From NCBI GenBank assembly GCA_013178275.1, contig JABLWZ010000030.1:1-43011 (forward strand): a DNA stretch of 43,011 bases. The letters run 5' to 3'. The notes below the pieces were generated by a model, which was given only the letters and a program-made list of their open reading frames with translations, did no database searches and was not told where the DNA came from. Both the position numbers and the translations under genes were made by a program. The DNA is from Bacillota bacterium. Its GTDB lineage: Bacteria; Bacillota; Ch66; Ch109. Of the stretch, positions 24,181 to 32,724 are shown piece after piece. Within the stretch, counting starts at the first letter, position 1. Each line of letters begins with the position of its first letter.

Positions 24181-25125
24181 GTGTTCATCCTGGAAAATAC
24201 ACATGAGGAAAGGATCGCCGCCGTCAGGCGTTTCAACCGCTTTTACACCCGTCAGATCGGGGTGCTGCGCGAAGGGCTGCTGCACAGCCCCTTCTCCCTG
24301 ACCGAGGGCCGCATCATCTACGAACTCGCCCAGAGCAGCGGTCTGACAGCCACCGATCTGTGCCGTGAGCTGGTCTCGGACGCGGGATACGTGAGCCGCA
24401 TACTGGCCCGCTTCGAACAGCAGGGCCTGGTGGAAAAGACCCGAGCCGAGCAGGATGGACGCCAGCGGCTGCTGCACCTCACAACCGAAGGCAGACACGC
24501 CTTCTCCATTATCGACCGCCGTTCGCGCGACGAGATCGACCAGCTGCTGAGCGAGCTGGGGGAAGACGACCAGCAGCGCCTCCTCGAAGCCATGCACACC
24601 ATCGAGGGCATCCTCGATAAAGGGAACAAACACCTCGAGCCATTCATCCTGAGACCGCACGAACCGGGCGACATGGGGTGGGTCATTCACCGCCACGGCG
24701 TTCTGTACGCGCGGGAGTACGGGTGGAACGAAGAGTTCGAGGCGCTGGTAGCCCAGGTAGCCGCGGACTTCCTGAAGAACTACGACCCCGCGCGGGAACG
24801 CTGCTGGATAGCGGAGATGGACGGCGAGATCGTCGGCTCCGTGTTCGTTGTACAGAGCAGCGAAACAGCGGCCAAGCTGAGGCTGCTGCTGGTGGAGCCT
24901 CGGGCGCGCGGCATGGGCCTCGGCGCCAGGCTGGTCCGGGAGTGCATCCGGTTCGCGAAGCGCGCCGGCTACCAGAAGCTGGTGCTCTGGACCAACAGCG
25001 TACTCCAAGAGGCCCGGCACATCTACCAGAAATCGGGCTTCACGCTTGCCGCCCGAGAGGAGCACCACAGCTTCGGCCACGACCTGGTCGGGGAGACCTG
25101 GGAACTGGACCTGAACCGGGTATAA
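24181..25125 (+). CDS. MarR regulator-GNAT acetyltransferase fusion protein
   Basis: 314 aa. The N-terminal MarR winged helix (about 10-150; RRFNRFYTRQIGVL and SPFSLTEGRIIYEL are typical) is fused to a GNAT domain (about 158-310; acetyl-CoA loop RARGMGLGARLV). Such bifunctional proteins are widespread but little studied. GTG 24181 abuts the ribosome binding site AAAGGGG; a CTG at 24190 would have the better 8-nt spacing, so the start is uncertain by three codons. Two promoters and palindromes lie upstream. The acetylation target is unknown. Confidence 0.9.
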   Translation: MFILENTHEERIAAVRRFNRFYTRQIGVLREGLLHSPFSLTEGRIIYELAQSSGLTATDLCRELVSDAGYVSRILARFEQQGLVEKTRAEQDGRQRLLHLTTEGRHAFSIIDRRSRDEIDQLLSELGEDDQQRLLEAMHTIEGILDKGNKHLEPFILRPHEPGDMGWVIHRHGVLYAREYGWNEEFEALVAQVAADFLKNYDPARERCWIAEMDGEIVGSVFVVQSSETAAKLRLLLVEPRARGMGLGARLVRECIRFAKRAGYQKLVLWTNSVLQEARHIYQKSGFTLAAREEHHSFGHDLVGETWELDLNRV

Positions 25126-25152
25126 AAACTATTGGTTACGGAGGTTTTTATT

Positions 25153-25941
25153 ATGGAGTGGGAAACAGTTCGGCTTGAAAATATCGAGAAGGTAGCCGTC
25201 ATCACCTTAAACCGTCCTGCCCAGCTGAATGCCTTGAACCTTCAGCTTGGAGACGATCTCGTCGCCTCCCTGGAAGAAAGCCGTAAAAATAAAAAGGTCA
25301 GGTCGGTTATTCTCAAAGGAGCGGGAAAAGCCTTTTGTTCCGGCGGGGACCTGGTTATGGGAAAGGAGCTTATCGACATCGATCCCCCCGACCCTTACCG
25401 CCAGCTGACTAAAAGATTGAATCGGATTATAATAGAGATCCGGCAGTTGGAGAAACCCGTGATAGCAGCCATTAATGGAGCGGCTGGCGGGGCTGGTTTT
25501 AGCATCGCTATGGCCTGTGACCTGAAAATAGCCGCCAATGTCGCTAAGTTTAAGCAGGCCTATACCAGCATAGGGCTGGTGCCTGACGGTGGATGGACGC
25601 TTTTCGTCCCACTGCTGACGGGGTTTGGCAACACGAATGAGCTTCTCTTCCTTGACCCGGTTATCGACGCGGAAAAAGCCCTGGCCATGGGTTTGATCAA
25701 TAAAGTGGTGGAACCGGATAAACTGGATAGCGCTGCTTTGGAATGGGCTGAGCGGCTGGCGGCGGGTCCTTATTCCTTCGCGATCGCCAAAAAACTGCTT
25801 AACGAATCGCTGCTGACGGTTTTAGAAAGGCAGATAGAGCTTGAAAGACAAGGGGTAGTCAAGTCGGCTGAAACAAGTGACTACCAGGAAGGCCTAAGAG
25901 CGTTTTTCGAAAAAAGGAGCCCGGTCTTTGTGGGACAATAA
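25153..25941 (+). CDS. Enoyl-CoA hydratase/isomerase family protein (PaaG-like)
   Basis: Crotonase fold, 262 aa. The oxyanion-hole segments are KAFCSGGDL (59-67) and NGAAGGAGFSIAMACD. Both catalytic glutamates of true enoyl-CoA hydratase are replaced (S117 and Y137 at the aligned positions), while D145 in VPDGGW matches the acid used by PaaG-type isomerases. It is therefore more likely an isomerase or other crotonase than a hydratase. ATG 25153 follows GGAGG at 8 nt. It starts 28 bp after the MarR-GNAT gene and may be read from the same promoters. AT-richer than the preceding gene. Confidence 0.85.
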   Translation: MEWETVRLENIEKVAVITLNRPAQLNALNLQLGDDLVASLEESRKNKKVRSVILKGAGKAFCSGGDLVMGKELIDIDPPDPYRQLTKRLNRIIIEIRQLEKPVIAAINGAAGGAGFSIAMACDLKIAANVAKFKQAYTSIGLVPDGGWTLFVPLLTGFGNTNELLFLDPVIDAEKALAMGLINKVVEPDKLDSAALEWAERLAAGPYSFAIAKKLLNESLLTVLERQIELERQGVVKSAETSDYQEGLRAFFEKRSPVFVGQ

Positions 25942-25953
25942 TTCACATTTCGA

Positions 25954-25986
25954 GAAGCAACCCTCACCGTTGCTTCCTTTTTTTTA
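25954..25986 (+). terminator. Terminator after the PaaG-like gene
   Basis: GAAGCAAC-cctcacc-GTTGCTTC followed by eight or more T. Confidence 0.9.
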
Positions 25987-26027
25987 AGTGAACCTATCCG
26001 GAGCGGATAGCAGGGGGTGTTTAACCT

Positions 26028-26789
26028 ATGAAAGAGAGGATTCGGGAGTATGTCCTGGGAATGGGAGTAGATGGTGTCGGTTTCGCCTCGGCAGATGATT
26101 ATCAGAGCCCCCGTTCTCCCAGAATCGAGACCATTTTTCCAGAGGTGAAATCAATCGTTGTCATGGCCTATAAAGAGCTTTCATCCTGTAACAGTGACAA
26201 CATGCAGATCGCTATGAACGGCAGGCTGGATCTGATGGAGTTCTCTCGTTCGTGCAACTACCGGCTGGCCAGGTTTTTGGAAAAAGAATTCAACGCCATG
26301 GCGATGACGGTTCCCATTTCATATCCACTTGACATGAGCCAAAAGACTATGGGCAGCGTGGGTGATGTATCCCTGCGCCACGCGGCAGTAGCGGCCGGTT
26401 TAGGGGTTTTGGGGCGGCACAACCTGGTGATACATCCTCAGTTTGGCACCCGGGTGCTTTTTTCCGCCGTTCTTAGTGACCAAAGCCTTTCATCCGATCC
26501 CCTGGTAATGAATGAGCTTTGTATTCAGTGCAATATCTGTGTTGATAGCTGCCCGGTCGGGGCTCTGGATGAGGAAGGGAAAACCGATATACTCAAGTGC
26601 ATTAGAAAAACGCAGCCTTACGGGATAGGTTCCCATATCCAGTTCTGGAATCGGTTTGTAGATCTATCGCCGGAGGAAAAGAAAAAGCTGTTTAAGGATG
26701 ACCACTACTGGCGCTTGTACCAGTCGGCTTTTATCGGCCTGCAGTATTTTTGTTTCAACTGTGAAAAAACCTGCCCGGTAGGGAAGTAG
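26028..26789 (+). CDS. QueG-like 4Fe-4S protein (epoxyqueuosine reductase family)
   Basis: 253 aa. The N-terminal half resembles the cobalamin-binding region of QueG/reductive-dehalogenase-like proteins (SIVVMAY, then AAVAAGLGVLGRHNLVIHP and GTRVLFSAVL). The C-terminal half carries two [4Fe-4S] sets: CIQCNICVDSCP, plus a later cysteine (KCIRK) with CFNCEKTCP at the end. True QueG is longer (about 350-380 aa) with C-terminal HEAT repeats, which are missing, so a paralogue with a different substrate is likely. It stands alone after a terminator; the next gene is convergent. Confidence 0.75.
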   Translation: MKERIREYVLGMGVDGVGFASADDYQSPRSPRIETIFPEVKSIVVMAYKELSSCNSDNMQIAMNGRLDLMEFSRSCNYRLARFLEKEFNAMAMTVPISYPLDMSQKTMGSVGDVSLRHAAVAAGLGVLGRHNLVIHPQFGTRVLFSAVLSDQSLSSDPLVMNELCIQCNICVDSCPVGALDEEGKTDILKCIRKTQPYGIGSHIQFWNRFVDLSPEEKKKLFKDDHYWRLYQSAFIGLQYFCFNCEKTCPVGK

Positions 26790-26850
26790 GTCGAACAATA
26801 GGATTTTATAACCGTGCGATTTTCACTCTCCATCCAAACCTTTGGTATAT

Positions 26851-28554
26851 TTATACTTCAGGGTTTACCCGGTACCAGGCCGCATACATTGCGGGAAGCA
26901 CCAGGAGGGTCAGGATGGTGGCCGCTATAAGTCCTCCGGCGATGGTAATCGCCAAAGGTCCCCAGAATATACTGGGAGCCAATGGAAACATACCCAAAAT
27001 CGCGGCTGCGGCCGTCAGCATAATGGGGCGGAACCTCAGCACCGCGGCGTTAACAATAGCATTCCAGTATGACTCCCCCGCATTGATCTGTTTATCGATC
27101 TGATCGATGAGGATGACCGAGTTGCGGATGATTATCCCCGAAAGCGCTAGAATACCGCAATAGGCCACAAAGCATAGAGGGCGTCCAGTGAGCAGAAGAG
27201 CCGGACTTACACCAATCATGCCCAGGGGAGCGGTCAGCAGCGTCAGCAGCATTTTAGGCATGCTCTTGAGTTGGACCATCAGCAGTATAAGAATCACCAC
27301 CGTCATCAAAGGAACCACTTTAATCAGGTTGTTTATGGCGGTAACCGATGTTTCTGCCGAACCTGACTCTTCAATGCTGTACCCGGGAGGGAGACTCTGG
27401 CGCAGTTCAGATAGTTCTTGATAAACCTTCCTGGTGGCGTCTATACCGGTAATATCTTGAGCAACCTCGGCCTGCACGGTAATAGTTGGTTTCAAGTCCC
27501 ACCGCCAGATCAGTCCTTCCTCCGAGTCATAGCTGATCCTGGCTATCTGGTCGAGCGGAACGTATTGGCCACTGCTGAGGGGTATGTTGAGGTCTTTGAT
27601 TGCAGATAAATCACCCCGGTTTTGCGAATCCATGCGAAATACTATGCTGACAGTTTTGTCCTGCTCTCGGAATTCCGCAATGGATACTCCGGACAGCTGG
27701 GCCTGCAGGGTCGATGCCAGGGTCTGGCTGTCAACCCCCAAGATTCGGGCTTTATCCTGGTCGATCTGTAGATGTACTACCTTGTTTTTCTCATTCCAGT
27801 CCAGGTTCACATTTTTGAGGTATGATTCCGAGGCCATCACCCCGCGCACCTGTTCCGCGATACTCCTGACTTTGTCATGATCATACCCGGTAATCCGCAG
27901 CATAACTGGGTATTTGGCGGGTGGGCCTATTTGGATAGACTTATAGTGGCCCTGCAGGGAAGGATTTTGGGCTAAAATATTATCCAGCTTTAACGCAACC
28001 CTTTCCCTGGCAACAAGGTCCCTAGCCACAATGACGAATTGAGCAAAATTGGTATTAGGCAGTACCGGCTCATACGATAGAATAAAGCGGGGAGCTCCCT
28101 GACCCACATAATAGGAGTAATTTAGTATGTCCGGATCACCCTCCAGGGCTTGGGAGATTTTATTGCTTTCCTGATTCGTGGCCTCAATGGAAGACCCTTG
28201 CGGCAATGTCAGGTCAAGTATAAGTTCGGGGCGGGTGGAAGGAGGGAAAAAATCCTTCTCGACAAAGTAGAGCAGAGAAAGTGTTAAGACAAAACAAACC
28301 AGGGTTAATATTAAGACCAGTCTGCGGTTTTCCATGCACCAGGTCAGTACCCGCCTGAATAACCGATAGAATTTGGTATCATATAGATCGAAACCGTGCT
28401 CTGAGGAAGGTGGTGCTACCCTTATCATCTTATATCCCAGGATTGGGGTGACGGTTACAGCTACCACCCAGGATATAACCAGGGCTGTGGTTACCACCCA
28501 GAAAAGGCTTCCTATGAACTCTGCCGCGCTGCCCTCGGAAAAACCCACCGGCAT
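26851..28554 (-). CDS. RND efflux permease, C-terminal part of a frameshifted gene
   Basis: Continuation of the gene at 28512-29897 in another frame. It holds the second porter domain, TM segments 7-12 (GILALSGIIIRNSVILIDQ is the conserved TM10-11 region) and a normal end (LPAMYAAWYR). The reading frame extends upstream of its first ATG to meet family sequence at about 28573 (CAGFMPVGF). With one base restored the two parts give a full transporter of about 1,015 aa. Confidence 0.88.
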   Translation of the reverse strand: MPVGFSEGSAAEFIGSLFWVVTTALVISWVVAVTVTPILGYKMIRVAPPSSEHGFDLYDTKFYRLFRRVLTWCMENRRLVLILTLVCFVLTLSLLYFVEKDFFPPSTRPELILDLTLPQGSSIEATNQESNKISQALEGDPDILNYSYYVGQGAPRFILSYEPVLPNTNFAQFVIVARDLVARERVALKLDNILAQNPSLQGHYKSIQIGPPAKYPVMLRITGYDHDKVRSIAEQVRGVMASESYLKNVNLDWNEKNKVVHLQIDQDKARILGVDSQTLASTLQAQLSGVSIAEFREQDKTVSIVFRMDSQNRGDLSAIKDLNIPLSSGQYVPLDQIARISYDSEEGLIWRWDLKPTITVQAEVAQDITGIDATRKVYQELSELRQSLPPGYSIEESGSAETSVTAINNLIKVVPLMTVVILILLMVQLKSMPKMLLTLLTAPLGMIGVSPALLLTGRPLCFVAYCGILALSGIIIRNSVILIDQIDKQINAGESYWNAIVNAAVLRFRPIMLTAAAAILGMFPLAPSIFWGPLAITIAGGLIAATILTLLVLPAMYAAWYRVNPEV

Positions 28555-29897
28555 GAAACCCGCACAGGTAACCGGGTCCCCGTGAGCATCGGACCAGCCG
28601 TGTTGGTAAAAGCATAACCGGCGGCTTTAACCCTGTCCCAGCCCTCCTCCAGCTTTACTGTCATCATTTCCAGGATAATGATGGCATCATCCACCAGCAG
28701 CCCCATCGCGATAATCAACGCCCCCAGCGATACCCGGTGCAGGTCAATGGAGCTGGCCTTCATAGTAGCAAAAACCCCAATTATGACCAGAGGGATAACC
28801 ATCCCCACGACTGCTCCCGTGCGTACGCCCAGGCTGAAAAGACAGACTATAAGAATCACCCCCACGGCTATAAGCAGGGTGATGACAAACTCGTTAATCG
28901 AATCTTTGACCACTTCCGGCTGGTCCGCCACCTGGTGTATCTCCAGACCCAGGGGAAGGTTCTTTTGGATTCCGCTTATAGTGCGATTTAAATCTTTACC
29001 CAGGGTAAGGATGTTTCCCCCTTCTTTCATGGATACGGCAATCCCGATCGCCGGCTGGCCGTTATAATACATTTTTGGTTCAGGCGGGTCGACGTATCCC
29101 CGAGTGACCTTGGCGATATCCCCCAGCCGAAAGGTGCCGTTGATGGATCGTATAGCTAGGTTGCGTATGCTTTCCACGTCATCGAACATACCCGACACCC
29201 GTAAATAAACATTGTCCGAAGAAGTCTCGATCATTCCCGATGGAGTCATTGCGTTTTGAGCCTGCAAAGTGCTGGTGATGGTGCTGGGGCTGATGCCCAG
29301 CTTAGATAGTTTGCTGCTTTCTATCTCGACATAGATCTTCTCCGGCTGAACGCCAATCAGTTGAGCCTTTTTTACGTTATCGACATCCATCAGAATCCGG
29401 CGTACCCGCTCGGCCTCTGAGCGCATCTCTTCGTAAGTGAACCCGTCCGAGGTAATGGCGTAAAGCGAACCGTAAACATCGCTGAACTTGTCGTTAAAAT
29501 AGGGACCCACCACCCCATCAGGCAGGGTGTCCTTGATGTCATTGACCATGTTGCGAACATCAAGCCAGGTCGGTTGAATATCTTTCTTTTTAACCGAAAA
29601 ATCCAGATTGACAAATATGTAGGACTTCCCGGGTACCGAGTAGCTGCGTATGTAATCCAGTCCCGGCGTATCCTGAAGCTTCTTCTCGATCTTGTCCGTG
29701 ACCTGTTCTTCGATCTGTCGGGCGCTGGCTCCCGGCCAGGCCACCGTGACCACCATCTGACGAATTACAAAATCCGGGTCCTCCATTCGCCCCAGGTTCT
29801 GGTAAGAATATATACCCATAATGAGTACCAGGATAACAAAGAAATAAACCAGAGATTTGTGTTCAAGCGCCCACTCGGTTATGTTGAATTTATTCAT
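28512..29897 (-). CDS. RND efflux permease, N-terminal part of a frameshifted gene
   Basis: AcrB-type (HAE) proton-driven exporter. It shows TM1, the first porter loop, TM2-6 and the proton-relay pair D403-D404 (MGLLVDDAII). Family sequence runs to NTAGPMLTGT (residue 441) and then turns into 20 unrelated residues. The expected continuation is in the next frame, and inserting one base between 28573 and 28574 restores it. It is either a sequencing error or a recent loss of function. Preceded by its adaptor gene 51 bp upstream. Confidence 0.88.
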   Translation of the reverse strand: MNKFNITEWALEHKSLVYFFVILVLIMGIYSYQNLGRMEDPDFVIRQMVVTVAWPGASARQIEEQVTDKIEKKLQDTPGLDYIRSYSVPGKSYIFVNLDFSVKKKDIQPTWLDVRNMVNDIKDTLPDGVVGPYFNDKFSDVYGSLYAITSDGFTYEEMRSEAERVRRILMDVDNVKKAQLIGVQPEKIYVEIESSKLSKLGISPSTITSTLQAQNAMTPSGMIETSSDNVYLRVSGMFDDVESIRNLAIRSINGTFRLGDIAKVTRGYVDPPEPKMYYNGQPAIGIAVSMKEGGNILTLGKDLNRTISGIQKNLPLGLEIHQVADQPEVVKDSINEFVITLLIAVGVILIVCLFSLGVRTGAVVGMVIPLVIIGVFATMKASSIDLHRVSLGALIIAMGLLVDDAIIILEMMTVKLEEGWDRVKAAGYAFTNTAGPMLTGTRLPVRVSCRWVFPRAARQSS

Positions 29898-29948
29898 TGA
29901 ATTCCGGCCCCCATATCCTTCATGCAGATTTCCATTTTATACCCTTTT

Positions 29949-31055
29949 TTAAGAGCCTTCACCCACACGAACCTTCTGCCCCTCCAGCAGTTTGTGAACC
30001 CCTGCCGTAACTACCCTATCCCCTTCTTTAAGCCCTTCAGTAACCTTAACCCGCTCGTTATCAAATCCATCAATTTTGATTTGTTTTAGGCTTACTGTTT
30101 CATTGTTAACCAACCATACGGCAGGGGAGTTCCCGGTCTGATAAACCGCTGACAGAGGAATAATCGCGATCGCCGGTTCACCACCGACTCCACCGGCCGA
30201 GACGGAGGCGGTCATACCCAACTTGACTTCCGGCGGTGGGCTTAATAAGGTTATTCGTACGTTAAAGGTTCTTGCGGTAGAGAGAGCCACCGGCGATACC
30301 TCTCTGATCTGTCCATCGACGTTCAAATCCGGCAGGGCCCAAAAGCTCACCTTGATCTGCTTGGCGCTGCGGAATTCTTCGATACGGTTTTCGGGTACGC
30401 TTATTTCTACCTCCAGTTCTCCGTCCTGCACCAGCGTCAGCACCGGCGTCCCCGCCGCAACCACCTGCCCTGCTTCAACATTGACGTTGGTGATGGTTCC
30501 GCCGTTATCGGCCCGCAGGTTACAGTAGTCCAGTTGATTCATCGCCTGCCGGGACTGGGCCACCGCCTGGTTATACGTACCCTGGGCCGCGTCATAAGCG
30601 CTTTGCGCACGGTCGTATTCTGCTTTGCTCAAGGCCTTCTGCTCATAGAGAGAACGCGAGCGTTCCAACGTTTGATGGGCAAGGTCTAGTTGTGATTGAG
30701 CCGAGTTAACCTGAGATTCATAAACATTGACATTTAACTGGACATCGGAAGAATCCAACTGCATCAGTAAGTCTCCCCGTTTTACCATACTGCCCGGCTC
30801 CACACATCGCTGAATGACCTTTCCGCCGATGCGAAAGGCCAACGGACTTTCGTAACGTCCCCGAACCTGGCCAGCATATCTGTAACTTTGTAAGCCGCTT
30901 TCAATATGTACTATCTGTGTTCTTACGAGGGGAACGCCGCTGACTTCTGTCTTCGAAGGAGAGAAAACCTTCCAGGCTATCCCTACTATTAGAACAATGG
31001 TCAGAAGCACTATTATTAATCCATAATCCACTTTTTTCTCTTTAAAAAACGACAT
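29949..31055 (-). CDS. RND-system periplasmic adaptor (HlyD/MFP family)
   Basis: 368 aa. N-terminal membrane anchor at about 12-28, then the barrel-sandwich lipoyl halves (GKVIQRCVEPGSMVKRGDLL and GGTITNVNVEAGQVVAAG) split by a coiled coil (about 100-170), then beta-barrel and membrane-proximal domains. It links an RND pump to an outer channel in diderms; in a single-membrane Firmicute the role is less clear, and no TolC gene is present. Start ATG 31055 follows GGAGGG. Same operon as the RND gene. Confidence 0.92.
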   Translation of the reverse strand: MSFFKEKKVDYGLIIVLLTIVLIVGIAWKVFSPSKTEVSGVPLVRTQIVHIESGLQSYRYAGQVRGRYESPLAFRIGGKVIQRCVEPGSMVKRGDLLMQLDSSDVQLNVNVYESQVNSAQSQLDLAHQTLERSRSLYEQKALSKAEYDRAQSAYDAAQGTYNQAVAQSRQAMNQLDYCNLRADNGGTITNVNVEAGQVVAAGTPVLTLVQDGELEVEISVPENRIEEFRSAKQIKVSFWALPDLNVDGQIREVSPVALSTARTFNVRITLLSPPPEVKLGMTASVSAGGVGGEPAIAIIPLSAVYQTGNSPAVWLVNNETVSLKQIKIDGFDNERVKVTEGLKEGDRVVTAGVHKLLEGQKVRVGEGS

Positions 31056-31090
31056 TTAGCATCCCTCCTTCGCTTTATTTCATCCACCGA

Positions 31091-31102
31091 TTGGTGAACC
31101 AA
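31091..31102 (-). promoter_or_regulatory. Palindrome upstream of the RND operon, candidate TetR site
   Basis: TTGGTGAACCAA, a perfect 12-bp palindrome 36 bp upstream of the adaptor start. Its GGTGAAC core recurs (as GTTCACC, 31752-31758) just upstream of the tetR start. This supports, but does not prove, control of both by the TetR protein. Confidence 0.4.
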
Positions 31103-31117
31103 GTTTGTAAAAAAAAT

Positions 31118-31747
31118 TTATTTGTTCCACAGCTCGACCATAGAGTCAATCATTCTTTTAAAATAAGCTTTATAATTACTATCAGCAAAGTTAATTCCGG
31201 TTATCCTGTCGAGGAGGGCTAAGTATATAACCGAGGTGACCTGCCAAACGAAAATATCCAGATCGACCTTCCCGATCTCACCCCATTTATTGTTTTTTTC
31301 AATAAAATTTTTCAACCATCCGCTTCTGTCTTTATAAATGTCGTTTAAAATCTCAACCTGATTATCCTTTAAAATGTTTCGTTCTTTTATTATAATTGAG
31401 GCCCATTTTAATTCAGAAATATGGCTTTCATAGGCGTGGATGCAGAATTTAAATAATGCCTCTTTCAAGGGCATATCCAAATAAGAAGAATCGTTAAGCG
31501 GTTCAAAGCGAGATAAAAACCTCGCTCCACCTTCTCTTATTATTGTTTCGAGCAGTTCTTTTTTGCCATCCGGGAAGTAATGGTATATCAACCCGTCCGC
31601 CATGCCAATTTTTCTGTTTATCATTCGGACGGTTGTGGCGTGATAACCGAACTCATAAAAAAGGTCCTCGGCAGCTTCCAGCAGCTGTTTTCTCCGTTCC
31701 ATAGCCTGAATGTCACGACTGTTAATTTTTTCTGGGTTGCCATTCAT
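31118..31747 (-). CDS. TetR-family transcriptional regulator
   Basis: 209 aa. The N-terminal helix-turn-helix (about 18-65; RRKQLLEAAEDLFYEFGYHA, then MINRKIGMADGLIYHYF) is diagnostic; the C-terminal ligand domain is diverged and rich in charged helices. It lies 62 bp upstream of the efflux adaptor on the same strand, the usual place for a local repressor of an RND pump. ATG 31747. AT-rich, like the rest of the efflux block. Confidence 0.92.
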   Translation of the reverse strand: MNGNPEKINSRDIQAMERRKQLLEAAEDLFYEFGYHATTVRMINRKIGMADGLIYHYFPDGKKELLETIIREGGARFLSRFEPLNDSSYLDMPLKEALFKFCIHAYESHISELKWASIIIKERNILKDNQVEILNDIYKDRSGWLKNFIEKNNKWGEIGKVDLDIFVWQVTSVIYLALLDRITGINFADSNYKAYFKRMIDSMVELWNK

Positions 31748-31988
31748 TTTCGTTCACCGTTCGTTCAATGTTTTGTGGTTAGCATACCACATTCTGTTTC
31801 TCTCTTCAATGAGAAGTGATTAACTTCTACACCGCCCACTAGGGACTGGTATGGGTAGGCTCAGCCTGCTGCCAGCCCCCGGTTAACCGACATTTAATAA
31901 TTAGTTAATACCCGATTAACAACCGGTGTTTAAAATAACCACCAAGGTACTTTCCCGGCCGATTACAGTTATTGAAAGAGGCATCGTC

Positions 31989-32687
31989 GTGCCGCTGAAG
32001 GCTGAGATTCACTGCCACGTCAAAATAATCGGCTCGCTCCCCTTTAGACCCAGCCAGCTGGAACGCCGTTTGAGACGGGCAAGGGGATTGGGGCTCGACG
32101 TGCTGACGCTTACAGAGCATATTGAGGTTGCCGACTACTGGGACATCTATGACTGCCTGGAGTCTCTTTGCGAAAAAGCCAGCGGCGTCTTGAGGTGGCA
32201 GGGGGTCACCGTGATGACCGGGGCGGAGATAACCTTGAACAGCGGCCAGGACATTCTGATGCTAGGGAGTCTGGACAATATCAGAGAGCTGCACCGGAGA
32301 CTCGGCCGGCCAAGAAATGCGGACCCGCCCGGGTTCGCGAGACTGATGGACGCCAGCGACGACCTCGACCTGCTGCGTGTCGGCGCCCACCCCTGCCGAC
32401 GGGGCAAGGTTCTGTGGGGAATCGGTTCTCCGTTGAAGCGCCTCGATGCGCTGGAAGTGAACGCCAACGAACTGTCAAAGGCCGCGTACGTGCAGTCCCA
32501 GTCTGAAAGCCTGGGGCTCCCGGTGCTGGCCGGGAGCGACGCCCACCACTGGCTGCAGATAGGAAGAGTTTATAACCTGCTGCCCACTGACCAGTCCTTC
32601 ACCATCCCCGAACTGAGACAGTCACTGTTGCAGCGAAAAGTGAGCTGGCAAAAAGGGGGCCTCACGAGAAGCCGCTTGATTCCCTAA
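31989..32687 (+). CDS. PHP-domain metal-dependent phosphoesterase
   Basis: 232 aa. PHP motifs in order: HCH (residues 8-10, motif I), LTEHIE (motif II), a GAEIT acidic site, GAHPCR, and GSDAHH near the end. PHP proteins hydrolyse phosphoesters with a multi-metal centre; the substrate here is unknown. The start is set at GTG 31989 behind AAAGAGG with 7-nt spacing; the in-frame upstream extension to 31926 has no ribosome binding site and no family sequence. The gene stands alone between tetR and a convergent gene. Confidence 0.85.
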   Translation: MPLKAEIHCHVKIIGSLPFRPSQLERRLRRARGLGLDVLTLTEHIEVADYWDIYDCLESLCEKASGVLRWQGVTVMTGAEITLNSGQDILMLGSLDNIRELHRRLGRPRNADPPGFARLMDASDDLDLLRVGAHPCRRGKVLWGIGSPLKRLDALEVNANELSKAAYVQSQSESLGLPVLAGSDAHHWLQIGRVYNLLPTDQSFTIPELRQSLLQRKVSWQKGGLTRSRLIP

Positions 32688-32724
32688 CCGACCCGCCGGA
32701 CGCTTTTCCCTTACTCAAAACTGA

